Below, piece by piece: positions 8,816 to 17,723 of a stretch of DNA of 64,000 nucleotides. Origin of the DNA: Kutzneria buriramensis (lineage in GTDB: Bacteria > Actinomycetota > Actinomycetes > Mycobacteriales > Pseudonocardiaceae); the NCBI RefSeq assembly GCF_043575855.1, contig NZ_CP144375.1, positions 7,192,001 through 7,256,000 on the forward strand, read 5' to 3'. Each line of letters opens with the position of its first letter. The first letter of the stretch is position 1. The notes below the pieces were generated by a model. That model searched no databases. It worked only from the letters and a program-made list of their open reading frames with translations, and had not been told where the DNA came from. The position numbers were made by a program, and so were the translations under genes.

Positions 8816-8874
8816 GATGCAGTGAAGGCGTCCTTCCCTGCGCTCAACGCAGGGAAGGACGCCTTCACTGCATC
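8816..8874. repeat. Inverted repeat family B, copy 1 (bidirectional terminator)
   Basis: Perfect palindrome of 59 bp: 27-bp arms starting GATGCAGTGAAGGCGTCC and a 5-nt loop (CTCAA). It sits between the convergent ends of the lipoprotein gene (8806) and the condensation-domain gene (8885). Shares core GCAGGGAAGGACGCCTT with copy 2 at 19959. Confidence 0.85.
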
Positions 8875-8884
8875 AAAGACCCGA

Positions 8885-10126
8885 TCAGGCGAAGGCCGGG
8901 GCCGTCTCCAGCAGGTCCAGAAACGCCTGCTGGTGCACGGTGAGGTCGTCGCCGGAGTACAGCGCCGGGTTGCCGTCGAAGTCGATGCGCGGCCCGGCGC
9001 CGCCCTGGCCGCCGTGCACGGTGATGGTCAGGTCCTCCACGGGCCCGGCGGACAGCGTGTGGGCGACGGCGGTTCGCCCGTCGAACACCAGCTCGTAGCT
9101 GATGGGGTTGATGTCGACGACGGGCCCGTACAGCCGGGGCATGTGCAGTTCCTGGCGCAGCAGCTCTGACCGGTACCGCTCGTGCGGCTGACACACCTTG
9201 ACCTCCTCGGCGACGTCGCCGGCGAGCTCGGCCAGGCTGGCGCCGGGCGGGGTGAGCACCCGCAGCGGCATGGTGTTGGACGTCGAGCAGGGCACGTTCA
9301 AGGCGGCGGTGCGCCGCCGGCACATGCGGGGCAGCCCGAGCACGACCTCGGACGTACCGGTGACGTGCCGCAGGTACGCGGCGACGGCGGCGATGACCAC
9401 GGCGGACCAGCTGGTGTGGCAGCGGCCGGCGACCTCGGCCCAGTCCTCCAGGGCGGTCCGGGGCAGCTCGACGGTGCGACGGAGCACGCCGGCCGACGGC
9501 GGCGCGGAGCCCTCTGTGAGCCCGATAGGCACGGGCGCGTCGGCGAACCGGTCGAGCCAGAAGCGTCTGTCCCGCCGCCACCCGGCCGACAGCGCGTAGG
9601 CGACGTCCTCGTCGACCACGGGTCGTAAGGGATCGAACGGTTCCCCGTCGACGCCGTTGTACAGCTCGGCGACCCGGCGGTCCACAAGGAACAGTCCATA
9701 GCGGTCCAGGGCGATCCGGTGGCTGCGGTGGTACCAGAGCACCCGCTCGGGCGACACGGTGATCAGCGCCTGCCGGAACAACGGCCCGTCGGCGAGGTCG
9801 ACGGCAGATGTGAGGTCGGCTCGCATCCAAGTCAGCGCGGCGGACATCGGGTCGGCCGAGGCGCTGACGTCGACGGGCTCCAGCCGCCACGGCCGCACCG
9901 CCACCACGTCCTGGCAGCCGACGACGGCGAACCGCATGTGCAGCGCCTCCGCCTCGGCCACCGCGCGCCGGGTGGCCTCCTCGAAGCGGCCGTGGTCGAC
10001 GGGCCCCGCGATGTCGACGTACTCGGCGACGTTGTGCGCGGCGCCACCGGGATCCACCTGGTGCGCCGAGAAGATTCCGTGTTGTGCGGCGGACAGCGGC
10101 CACCGGGACGTCGAAAAGGCGGTCAT
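8885..10126 (-). CDS. Stand-alone condensation-domain (acyltransferase-like) protein
   Basis: A 413-aa protein with the NRPS condensation / PapA acyltransferase fold and no carrier or adenylation domain. It opens with WPLSAAQHGIF, the C1-type core. The catalytic HHxxxDG core is changed to HRIALDR (around residue 190 of the product or slightly earlier), losing the second His and the Gly, so normal acyl transfer is doubtful. The conserved later segment SWSAVVIAAVAAYL and the VLGLPRM motif remain. ATG 10126 has AGGGGG six nt upstream; ATG 10132 overlaps the patatin stop as ATGA. Last gene of the overlapping four-gene operon 14449-8885; probably acts on the same lipid or ester substrate. Confidence 0.8.
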   Translation of the reverse strand: MTAFSTSRWPLSAAQHGIFSAHQVDPGGAAHNVAEYVDIAGPVDHGRFEEATRRAVAEAEALHMRFAVVGCQDVVAVRPWRLEPVDVSASADPMSAALTWMRADLTSAVDLADGPLFRQALITVSPERVLWYHRSHRIALDRYGLFLVDRRVAELYNGVDGEPFDPLRPVVDEDVAYALSAGWRRDRRFWLDRFADAPVPIGLTEGSAPPSAGVLRRTVELPRTALEDWAEVAGRCHTSWSAVVIAAVAAYLRHVTGTSEVVLGLPRMCRRRTAALNVPCSTSNTMPLRVLTPPGASLAELAGDVAEEVKVCQPHERYRSELLRQELHMPRLYGPVVDINPISYELVFDGRTAVAHTLSAGPVEDLTITVHGGQGGAGPRIDFDGNPALYSGDDLTVHQQAFLDLLETAPAFA

Positions 10127-10128
10127 GC

Positions 10129-11061
10129 TCATCCCCCTGAGGTGACGGTGGCCAGCGCCGCGCGTGCCCGCGCCCGGCCGTGCGCGACGACGGTCCTGGC
10201 GACGTCCGGGTCGAACCGGGCGAAGCCGGACACCTCGAACTCGTCGCCGGGCTCGATGAGCACCAGCCGGGGCGCCTCGCCGGGCCCGAGCTCGCCGAGC
10301 TGCTTGGTGTGCTCGTAGTCCCGCAGCACCGCGAACCGGGCGACGTTCTCGAACGCCAGGCCCAGCGCGTCGCCCAGGGACGCCGGCGTGGTCGACTGCC
10401 GCCCGCAGGACGACGTCACGACCACGACGGTCCGCGGCTCATACGCGAGAGCGGGCTGCAAGGGCGTGTTCGCGACCATGCCGGCGTCCACATAGGTGCG
10501 GCCGTCGATGTGCACGGGCGGGAACAGGATCGGCGCGGCCGCCCCGGCCATCAGGTGGTCGACGGTCAGCGGCACCTCGTGGAACCCCGAGCCCTCCGGT
10601 GCGGAGTTGGTGAAGTGCACGACCTCGCCCGAGCATTCCTCGACGGCGGCGACGACAACCCGCACCCCCTCCTCGATCCGCAGGCGTTCGCCGCCGATCG
10701 CGGCGATCAGCGTCTTGCGGGCCGGCGCGGTGTCGAGCAGCCAGGTCCAGCCGACGGAGTCCAGCGCGTACCCCATCAGGTCGCTGGTGGGCAGCCGCAC
10801 CAGCCCGGCGGGCCGCAGCAGCCGCCACAGGTCCAGCCGCGGCTTGTAGACGTCGTGCCCCTGCACGTTGATCCACAGCTCCACCAGCTGCTGCGGCGAC
10901 AGGCCGGCGGCCAGCAGGCCGGCGTTCAGCCCGCCGGCCGACGTCCCGGACAGCACGGTCGGGCGCAGCCCCACGTCGGCCAGGCCCTGCGCGACACCGG
11001 CGCCGAAGTACGCCGCCGACGCCCCGCCGCCGGAGAGCACCAGCGCGACCTCGTCGCTCAC
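10129..11061 (-). CDS. Patatin-like phospholipase
   Basis: A 310-aa serine-aspartate acyl hydrolase. Visible: oxyanion loop LSGGGASAAYFGAG, nucleophile GTSAGG, and the dyad Asp in VDAGMVANTPL (DAG in place of the commoner DGG/DGA). No signal peptide, so cytoplasmic or membrane-associated. GTG 11061 overlaps the stop of the GMC gene (GTGA), predicting translational coupling; a longer frame to 11091 lies inside that gene. Third gene of the operon. Likely hydrolyses an acyl ester made or used by the neighbouring enzymes; substrate unknown. Confidence 0.88.
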   Translation of the reverse strand: MSDEVALVLSGGGASAAYFGAGVAQGLADVGLRPTVLSGTSAGGLNAGLLAAGLSPQQLVELWINVQGHDVYKPRLDLWRLLRPAGLVRLPTSDLMGYALDSVGWTWLLDTAPARKTLIAAIGGERLRIEEGVRVVVAAVEECSGEVVHFTNSAPEGSGFHEVPLTVDHLMAGAAAPILFPPVHIDGRTYVDAGMVANTPLQPALAYEPRTVVVVTSSCGRQSTTPASLGDALGLAFENVARFAVLRDYEHTKQLGELGPGEAPRLVLIEPGDEFEVSGFARFDPDVARTVVAHGRARARAALATVTSGG

Positions 11062-13379
11062 GACGTCAGCCTCGGGCGGTACACCTGCCACAGGGAGCCC
11101 AGGAAGAACGTGCCGAAGCGCTCCAGCACGGTCGGACTGGCGGCGCGGATCGTGGTGAGCTCGCGTAAGAAGTCCAGCCCACCCAGCCGCAGCTCGCCGG
11201 CGCCGAGCGTGACGCCGTCGCAGAGGATCTTCGCGTGCAGCGTGGTGGTGTCCGGCCAGATCGCCGTCGGCGGCCCGGCCCGCAGCTCCTTGTGCCCGCT
11301 GAGCAGCAGCTCACGGCCGCGGTCGTCGGCGAACGGCAGCCGGTAGCGCATCCGCCGCCGCCCGCCGGCGCTCTCGGTCACCATGAGCTCGACCCGGCCA
11401 CGGGCGACCAGCAGCCGGCCGCCCAGCGGCTCGCAGTCCAGCCAGCCGGTGGCGGCGGCCTCGTGCCGCGGGTCGGCCAGGAACGCGTCCATGTCCTCGA
11501 TCGACACGGTCACGTGCAGGCGAAGCGGGTTCTGCCCCTCTCGTTCACCGAGGGTGACCTGGCCGGCCATCTCCTCGGTGAACGAGAGGGCGGCTGCACC
11601 GGTCCGACCCCCGCTGAGACGGGCCGGTGCCACCGGAGTGGCCTGCGTCGTTCCCCCTGAACGGCGCTGACCACCGCGCGCGGACGACCTCCCCGCCATA
11701 CCGCGCGCGAGCAACAGATGATCGCAGAGACGGTCCGCCATCGCGGCGATCGTCAGCGAGGGGTTCGCGCCCACCGGGCCCGGCATCGCGGCCCCATCGG
11801 CAACGTACAGGCCCGGATGCCCGAACACCTCGCCATAAGGGTCGCAGACTCCCTCGCCGGGATGGCGGCCTATCGGCGCGCCCCCGAGCGGGTGCGCGAC
11901 CGCCAGCCGGCGGCGCAGCCAGAGCGGATTGTCCACGTACTCGCCGCCCAGCGCGCCGGTGATGGCCCGCATGGTCGCGCGGACCCGCTCGATGTAGTCC
12001 CGGCTGGTCTCGGTCGTCCACGACACGTCCAGCTCGCCCTTGCGCAGCCGCATCACGCCGTCGGGCACGTCCCGGCCCATGCCCAGCAGCGGCAGCGAGC
12101 AGTTGGACAGCGTGCCGCTGCCGATCAGCTGGCCGATGCCGTGCTCCAGGTGGTCCGGGCCGGTCCAGCGCAGCAGCGCGCGCACCCGGTTCCAGGTGAA
12201 GCCGGTCAGCCGGGACAGGTCGCCGCGCACGTCCATGTTCTGCACGAGCCAGTCCAGGATCACCGGGTAGCCCGAGTCCTGGATGTAGAACCCACGCCCG
12301 ACCCCGCCGTCCTCGTCCAGCTCGTCCGGGACCCGGATGGTGCTGGTGATCACCGGCCCGCGGCTGGCGTGCATCGGACGCGGGCGGCCGTCGCGGCGGG
12401 CGTGCAGCGCGAACGACAGCATGTCGCCGTTGCCGCTGAACCGCGTGCCCAGCGCCGCGCTCAGCCCGGGCAGGTTGGCGCGGTTGCCCAGCAGCAGGCG
12501 GGTGGTGCCGAACGAGCCGGCGGCCAGGATCAGGCGCTCGCAGTCGATGCGCTTGGGCACCGAGCTGCCGTCCATGCCGTGCAGCAGGTAGCGGACCTGG
12601 TAGCCGGGGCCGCCGGGCCGGATCGCCTGCACCTCGCACATCGTGCGCAGGTCCGCGCCGGCCGCCTTGGCCGCCGACAGGTAGGTGTGGTCCAGGCTCA
12701 GTTTCGCGCCGTCGTTGCAGCCGAAGTCGCACTCGCCGCACAGGCGGCAGGTGCGCCGGGGCAGGCCGTGCAGGTTGCCGTAGGACGGCTCGACGATCGG
12801 CAGCCCGATGCCCGGCTGCCCGCCCGGCTTGGCCGCGAACGCCACGGCCAGCGGCGGCAGCTGCCAGTCCAGGCCCAGCCCGGCGGCCGCCTCCTGGAAC
12901 GCCTCGGTCTTGGGCACGCCGGCGAACTGCGGATCGTCGAACGGGTACCGGCTCGGCGTCAGCATCGCCTCGACGGTGTCGTAGTGCGGGTCCAGGTCCT
13001 CGCGGGTCACCGGCCACGACTCGTAGCCGCCGCCGGGCAGCTCGCTGTCCTGCACGAACCAGCGCTCGTCCTTGCGCAGCAACACGTTCGCGTAGATCAG
13101 CGACCCGCCGCCGAGGCCGGCCGACACCACCGAGTCGAAGCCGCGGAACTCCAGCACGTCGAACAGGCCGTAGTCGGCCTGCGCGGGGTTCCAGAAGTTG
13201 TGGTGCATCTCGTCGGGCGTGCGGGCGAAGCTGCCGGGCGGCCAGGCCCGGCCGCGCTCCAGCACGACGACCGACAGCCCCGCGTCGGCGAGCCGGTGCG
13301 CGGCGACGGAGCCGCCGAAGCCGGAGCCGACGATCACCGCGTCGACCGTCTCGATCCCGGTTCCCCGTGGGCCGGCCAT
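11058..13379 (-). CDS. GMC flavin oxidoreductase, cholesterol-oxidase-like, with C-terminal extension
   Basis: A 773-aa flavoprotein. N-terminal Rossmann FAD motif VIVGSGFGGSVAAHRL (15-30), an oxidase-type GLGGGSLIYANV segment, a cysteine cluster CRLCGECDFGC (about 213-223), the active-site histidine segment AHPLGGAPIG (about 495) and the closing GANPSLTIAAMA. This matches the cholesterol-oxidase-like branch (ChoD type). After about residue 560 there is a basic linker and ~200 extra residues, beta-rich, outside the usual ~570-aa family length; its role is unknown. ATG 13379 overlaps the stop of the hydrolase gene by one base (TGATG). Sterol or a related polycyclic alcohol is a reasonable but unproven substrate. 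Confidence 0.88.
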   Translation of the reverse strand: MAGPRGTGIETVDAVIVGSGFGGSVAAHRLADAGLSVVVLERGRAWPPGSFARTPDEMHHNFWNPAQADYGLFDVLEFRGFDSVVSAGLGGGSLIYANVLLRKDERWFVQDSELPGGGYESWPVTREDLDPHYDTVEAMLTPSRYPFDDPQFAGVPKTEAFQEAAAGLGLDWQLPPLAVAFAAKPGGQPGIGLPIVEPSYGNLHGLPRRTCRLCGECDFGCNDGAKLSLDHTYLSAAKAAGADLRTMCEVQAIRPGGPGYQVRYLLHGMDGSSVPKRIDCERLILAAGSFGTTRLLLGNRANLPGLSAALGTRFSGNGDMLSFALHARRDGRPRPMHASRGPVITSTIRVPDELDEDGGVGRGFYIQDSGYPVILDWLVQNMDVRGDLSRLTGFTWNRVRALLRWTGPDHLEHGIGQLIGSGTLSNCSLPLLGMGRDVPDGVMRLRKGELDVSWTTETSRDYIERVRATMRAITGALGGEYVDNPLWLRRRLAVAHPLGGAPIGRHPGEGVCDPYGEVFGHPGLYVADGAAMPGPVGANPSLTIAAMADRLCDHLLLARGMAGRSSARGGQRRSGGTTQATPVAPARLSGGRTGAAALSFTEEMAGQVTLGEREGQNPLRLHVTVSIEDMDAFLADPRHEAAATGWLDCEPLGGRLLVARGRVELMVTESAGGRRRMRYRLPFADDRGRELLLSGHKELRAGPPTAIWPDTTTLHAKILCDGVTLGAGELRLGGLDFLRELTTIRAASPTVLERFGTFFLGSLWQVYRPRLTS

Positions 13380-14449
13380 CACGAGGCCCGCTGCTTCAGG
13401 AAGTCCACGATGTGCGGGAACACCTCGAGGTCGGCGTGCTTGCCGATGAACGGGTCGAGGTGCCCGTAGCCGGGCAGCACCCGCAGCTCGTGCCGGCCGG
13501 GCGCGGCCTCCTCCAGCCGGCGGTGGAACACCTGCTGCGAGTCGATGAACACCCGGTTGTGCGAGCCCGTGAGCAGCAGCAGCGGGGTCGTCACGGCGCC
13601 GAGGTCGGCGGTGTAGTCCTCGCCGGTGTCGTAGGCCACGGCCCGGCCGGCGAAGATGATCTTGCGCACGTGCCGGTCGTAGTTGACGCCGCTGGCCTGG
13701 CAGATGTCGCCGATCCGCTGGTGCGTGACCGGCAGCAGGTTGCGGTGCTCGTACATGGCCGGCCAGCCGGTGCCCCACATCATGCTGAGCAGGTGGCAGG
13801 CCGGCACCGAGCACTCCGGGTGCAGCACCGACATCACCTTGGACACCGCCCAGCCGGTGGTGAACGCCGGCGCGTCGCCCCACTGCGGGTCCAGGTACGG
13901 CTGGCGCAGGCCGTACTCGACGACGTCCGGGCCGGCGACCAGGCGCGCCCGCGACCACAGCGGCACCCGTGGGGTGAGGCCGACGCTGTTGCACACCATG
14001 CTCGCGATGTCCCCGACCGCCCCGGAGAACAGGCTCATCAGGAAGGACACGGAGCCGAGGCAGTGCGCGACCACGTGGATCCGCCGCCCCCCGACGTGGC
14101 GGCGGAGTTCGGACAGTGCCGCGGGATAGTCGTTGCGCGCCAGGTCGTCCAGCGTGAACCGGTGCTGCGACTTGTTGTACGGCAGGCGGTTGCTCATGCG
14201 GGAGTCGAAGGACCACACCTCGCCGAACCCGTTGTCCAGCAGGTGGTTGACCAGGTTGCGGTGCTCCGGCATGACGAACATGTCCGTGGACGAGGTCAGG
14301 CCGTGCACCAGCAGCACGACGTCCTCGGCGGGCTCCCGGCGGAACCGGGTCAGCGTCAGGCCGAGGCCGTCCAGGGTGGTCACCGGGTGAACGCTCACAT
14401 CCGCGTCGCGCACACCGTCGAGGGTGTAGAGCGGGATCTCACGGTTCAT
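13379..14449 (-). CDS. Alpha/beta hydrolase with cysteine nucleophile
   Basis: A 356-aa alpha/beta hydrolase. After VVLLVHGLTSSTD (oxyanion HG) comes the nucleophile elbow VVAHCLGSVSF, where Cys occupies the usual Ser of GxSxG; PHA synthases and dienelactone hydrolases also use Cys. The closing histidine is in PGYGHLDPFIG. First gene of the operon, start ATG 14449 with a G-rich SD (GGGGGG). This hydrolase type is often found fused or adjacent to cholesterol-oxidase-like GMC enzymes, and here it is immediately upstream, overlapping by one base. Ester, thioester or lactone chemistry is inferred only. Confidence 0.85.
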   Translation of the reverse strand: MNREIPLYTLDGVRDADVSVHPVTTLDGLGLTLTRFRREPAEDVVLLVHGLTSSTDMFVMPEHRNLVNHLLDNGFGEVWSFDSRMSNRLPYNKSQHRFTLDDLARNDYPAALSELRRHVGGRRIHVVAHCLGSVSFLMSLFSGAVGDIASMVCNSVGLTPRVPLWSRARLVAGPDVVEYGLRQPYLDPQWGDAPAFTTGWAVSKVMSVLHPECSVPACHLLSMMWGTGWPAMYEHRNLLPVTHQRIGDICQASGVNYDRHVRKIIFAGRAVAYDTGEDYTADLGAVTTPLLLLTGSHNRVFIDSQQVFHRRLEEAAPGRHELRVLPGYGHLDPFIGKHADLEVFPHIVDFLKQRAS

Positions 14450-14516
14450 GGCGCGCCCCCCAGCGACTCGTCTGTTGGTCGACCGTCACCCTGACGGACC
14501 AGCTTCGTCTTTTCCA

Positions 14517-14532
14517 TCGTGGTAAACCACGA
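14517..14532 (-). promoter_or_regulatory. Palindrome upstream of the hydrolase-GMC-patatin operon
   Basis: TCGTGGT-AA-ACCACGA, a perfect 7-bp inverted repeat with a 2-nt spacer, 68-83 nt before the first ATG. Symmetric and isolated, so a plausible operator, for example for the LAL regulator encoded just upstream. Confidence 0.45.
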
Positions 14533-14625
14533 CATTCGGTGTTCGATCCGGCCCGATCGGCCGCCGAACCTGGTACGCCCAGGTGAGGGGCCATGCCCGC
14601 AGCGTGACCGTTTTTGACGCGTTGG

Positions 14626-17544
14626 TCAGTTTTCGAGGTGCGGGCCCAGCACGCGGCCCAGGCCGCCCCGCGCCGGCACCCCGGTCTTGCCGAACACGCG
14701 CGTCAGGTGCGTCTCCACCGTCCGCAGGCTCAGCGACAGCCGCTCCGCGATCTGGGCGTTCGTCCGGCCCTCCACGACCAGCCGCGCCACCTCGAACTCG
14801 CGGGCCGACAGCCCGAACGGCAGCTCCGGCCGGCGGCCGCCGCGCGGCACCGGCACCCGTTGGCCGAGCCGGCGCTGCGCCTCGGTGGCCTGGGCGTGCA
14901 GCCCGCGTGCGCCGGCCGTGGCGAACAGTTCGGCCGCGATGGCCAGCTGCCTGAGCCCGCCCGCGCGGTCGCCGGCGGCGGCGAGGCTCTGGCCGGCGCG
15001 CAGCCGCGCGCGGCCCTCCTCCAGACGGTAGTCAGGGCCCGTGAGCGTGTCCGCGGCCCGGAGCGCCAGCCGCGCCGAGGTCGACGGGTCCGAGCCGCTC
15101 ACCGCGTGCGCCCGGATCAGGTCGGCGATCGCGACATTGACCTCGTGGTCGGGGTGCCGGATCGCGTCGGCGCGGTCGGCCAGCGGCAGGCCCGCGCCCG
15201 GGTTGCCGGCGATCGCCTCGGCGTGCGCGATCGCCTCCAGGCAGATCAGCATCAGCGTCTCGTCGCGGACGCCCTCGAGCTCGAACTCGTCGCACGCGGC
15301 CAGGACCGCGGGCTTGCCCGCTTCGAGGTCGCGGGAGTAGATCAGCACCAGGCTGCGCATGCAGCCGGCCAGCACCGACCAGTAGACCTTGCTCGGCTGG
15401 TTGGCCTGCGCGCCCCCGCTGGCCGCCTTGAGCGCGGCCGGGTACTCGCCGGCCCAGGCCAGCACCAGCGCCTGGGAGGTGAGCGCGATCGTCTGCGCGT
15501 CGCCCGAGCCGACCAGCCGCGCGATGTCGCACGCCTCCTCGGCCACCGTCGCCGCCTCGGTCAGCCGTCCCATCCGGCCCAGCGCGAAGATCTTGGCGGA
15601 CAACAGGTACGCCAGCACGAACTGCTGCCCGGTGGACCGCGCCAGCTCGGTCACCCGGTCCAGCCGGGCCAGCGCCGAGGAATGCCGGCCGACCATCAGC
15701 TCGGCCCAGCACAGCCACGCGCAGATGTCCATCCACGGCGTGATCTCCGCGGCGGTCAGCCGGGACATCAGCCGGTCCACCTCGTCCAGCCGGTCCAGCG
15801 CGCCCGGGATGTCGCCGGCGATGTAGGCCGGCATCACGCCCAGCGCCGTGGCCGCGAACGCCGTCGGCGGGTCCAGGTGGTCCAGCTTGGTGAGCTCCTC
15901 CAGCATCCGCGCGCATTCCGCGGCCTCGCCCGTGCCCACGTACTCCACGGCCAGCCGCAGGTACAGCGGCGCCGCCTCGACCATCAACGGGTCCGGCAGC
16001 TTGCGGAGCTCCGCCAGCAGGACAGCCTTCGCCGCCTCCCGTGACCCCAACATGCGCTCCGTCGTCGCGCACAGCCGCGCGGCGATCGCCCGTCGGGTCA
16101 GGTCCTCGGCCGGCAGCAGCTGCAACGCCTCACGGGCCGAGTCGCGGCCCGCGCCCAGCTGGCCGCTGGTCAACTGGGCGTTGCCGAGCGCCAGCAACAG
16201 ATTGCAGCGCGTCGGCCGCGTCGCCTCGTTGTCGGGCAGCAGCCGCAGCGCGTTGCCCAGCCAGTGCGCCGCCGTCGCCGGGGCGCGCGAGACCACGGCC
16301 TGCGCCGCCGAGGCCAGCTCGCCGACCGACGCGAGATCCCCGAACGGGGCGGAGTTCACCACGTGGTGCGCCAGCATCTGCGGCTGCGCGCCCTTGCCGC
16401 GCAGGAAGTGCGCCGCCCGCCCGTGCGCGCCCATCCGCCAGCCGGCCTTCGCCGACGCGTACGCCGCGTGCCGCACCAGCGGATGCCGGAACCGGAAGCG
16501 CGCCGCGTCCGGCCGCACCACGTCCCGGGCCACCAGCTCGTCCAACGCCGTCAGCGCGTCCGACTCGGCGATCTCACCGGCCGCGGCGACCGCCGCCGGC
16601 TCGAACTCGTCGCCGACGACCGCGGCCGCCTTCGCCACCAGCTGCCCGATCCGGCTCAGGCTGGTCAGTTCCATCAGCAGCGCCGCCCGCACCGTGTCCG
16701 GCACCTCGGCCGTCATCGACGGGAACGCCTCGCTCTGCGCGTCCCGCGGCGCCGGCACCCGGCCGCCGTTCATCCGGGACAGCGCTTCCAGGTAGAAGGG
16801 ATTGCCGCCGCTCGCCTCGAACAGCCAGCGCCGGCGGGTGTGGTTCACGTCCGGGCCGAGCAGTTCCTCGGTCTCCTGCTCGGTCAGCGGCGCCACATCC
16901 AGCCGTACGCGGCGGGTCGGCTGGGCCAAGCCCAGCGCCGCCACCAGCAGCGGCGACGCCTGGCCCGGGCGGTAGGCCACCGCAACCACGAGCCGGCCGC
17001 GCGGCGGGTGCCGCAGCAGGTGGTCCAGCAGCTCCACCGAGCTCTCGTCGGCCCAGTGCACGTCGTCCAGCACCAGCACCATGCCGCCGGACTCGGCCAG
17101 CAGCTCCAGCAGGCCCCGCACGGCGCGGTACAGCCGGTAGCGGTCCGTGGCCTCGGCCGGGACGTCCGTGGCGATGCCCGCGAACACCGAGCCCAGCAGC
17201 CGCCGCTCGCCGTCGCTCAGGCGGGCCAGCTGACGGTCCGACAACGTCTCCAGGTGGTCGTCCAGCGCGTCGGCGACCGCCGCCAGCGGGGCGTCCCGCT
17301 CGAACTCCGAGGCCCGGCCGACCAGCGTCAGCATGCCCTTGCCGCGGGCCGCCGCCACCGCCTCGGCCAGCAGCCGGCTCTTGCCCACCCCCGGCTCGCC
17401 GACCAGCTCCAACAGCTGGAACGCGCCCTTTCCTGCCCGGTCCAGCGTCTTGTCCACCGAGCGCAGCGCGTCCGCCCGGCCGACCAGCGGCGCCCGGTCA
17501 GGGTCCTCCGCCGTACCCCGCGTGCGTTCGCGCCGGCCGGTCAC
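14626..17544 (-). CDS. LuxR-family (LAL) ATPase transcriptional regulator
   Basis: A 972-aa large ATP-binding LuxR regulator. N-terminal AAA/STAND ATPase with Walker A GEPGVGKSRLL (about 50-60) and Walker B LVLDDVHWAD, then a long alpha-helical TPR-like region (about 400-880), then a C-terminal LuxR helix-turn-helix: LSAREFEVARLVVEGRTNAQIA followed by SLRTVETHLTRVFGKTG. Such proteins switch on pathway operons after binding ATP and an effector. Start GTG 17544 has GAGG just upstream. It lies on the same strand directly upstream of the lipid-enzyme operon with a 176-bp gap containing a palindrome, making that operon its likely target. Confidence 0.9.
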   Translation of the reverse strand: MTGRRERTRGTAEDPDRAPLVGRADALRSVDKTLDRAGKGAFQLLELVGEPGVGKSRLLAEAVAAARGKGMLTLVGRASEFERDAPLAAVADALDDHLETLSDRQLARLSDGERRLLGSVFAGIATDVPAEATDRYRLYRAVRGLLELLAESGGMVLVLDDVHWADESSVELLDHLLRHPPRGRLVVAVAYRPGQASPLLVAALGLAQPTRRVRLDVAPLTEQETEELLGPDVNHTRRRWLFEASGGNPFYLEALSRMNGGRVPAPRDAQSEAFPSMTAEVPDTVRAALLMELTSLSRIGQLVAKAAAVVGDEFEPAAVAAAGEIAESDALTALDELVARDVVRPDAARFRFRHPLVRHAAYASAKAGWRMGAHGRAAHFLRGKGAQPQMLAHHVVNSAPFGDLASVGELASAAQAVVSRAPATAAHWLGNALRLLPDNEATRPTRCNLLLALGNAQLTSGQLGAGRDSAREALQLLPAEDLTRRAIAARLCATTERMLGSREAAKAVLLAELRKLPDPLMVEAAPLYLRLAVEYVGTGEAAECARMLEELTKLDHLDPPTAFAATALGVMPAYIAGDIPGALDRLDEVDRLMSRLTAAEITPWMDICAWLCWAELMVGRHSSALARLDRVTELARSTGQQFVLAYLLSAKIFALGRMGRLTEAATVAEEACDIARLVGSGDAQTIALTSQALVLAWAGEYPAALKAASGGAQANQPSKVYWSVLAGCMRSLVLIYSRDLEAGKPAVLAACDEFELEGVRDETLMLICLEAIAHAEAIAGNPGAGLPLADRADAIRHPDHEVNVAIADLIRAHAVSGSDPSTSARLALRAADTLTGPDYRLEEGRARLRAGQSLAAAGDRAGGLRQLAIAAELFATAGARGLHAQATEAQRRLGQRVPVPRGGRRPELPFGLSAREFEVARLVVEGRTNAQIAERLSLSLRTVETHLTRVFGKTGVPARGGLGRVLGPHLEN

Positions 17545-17723
17545 GGCACCTCGCAAGGCTGGGGGAGTACGGGAATGCGCATCGGCGTCAAGGGTGCCAG
17601 TCCTGGGCCGTTTCGGGCAAGAGACGAAAAGGCAGGGTTAACCGGAGAAGTGAATTCAACGGGACAATTCCGCACGTCACCGGATTCGTATCACCCTCGT
17701 ATGGGGGAGACGGCGTTCGGTGA

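Noticed and set aside
8885..11061. NRPS biosynthetic cluster around the condensation domain
   Set aside because: No adenylation, carrier, thioesterase or MbtH genes anywhere near, and the catalytic motif is lost.
13380..14216. N-terminal extension of the GMC oxidoreductase frame
   Set aside because: It runs out of frame through the alpha/beta hydrolase gene; the FAD motif begins right after ATG 13379.
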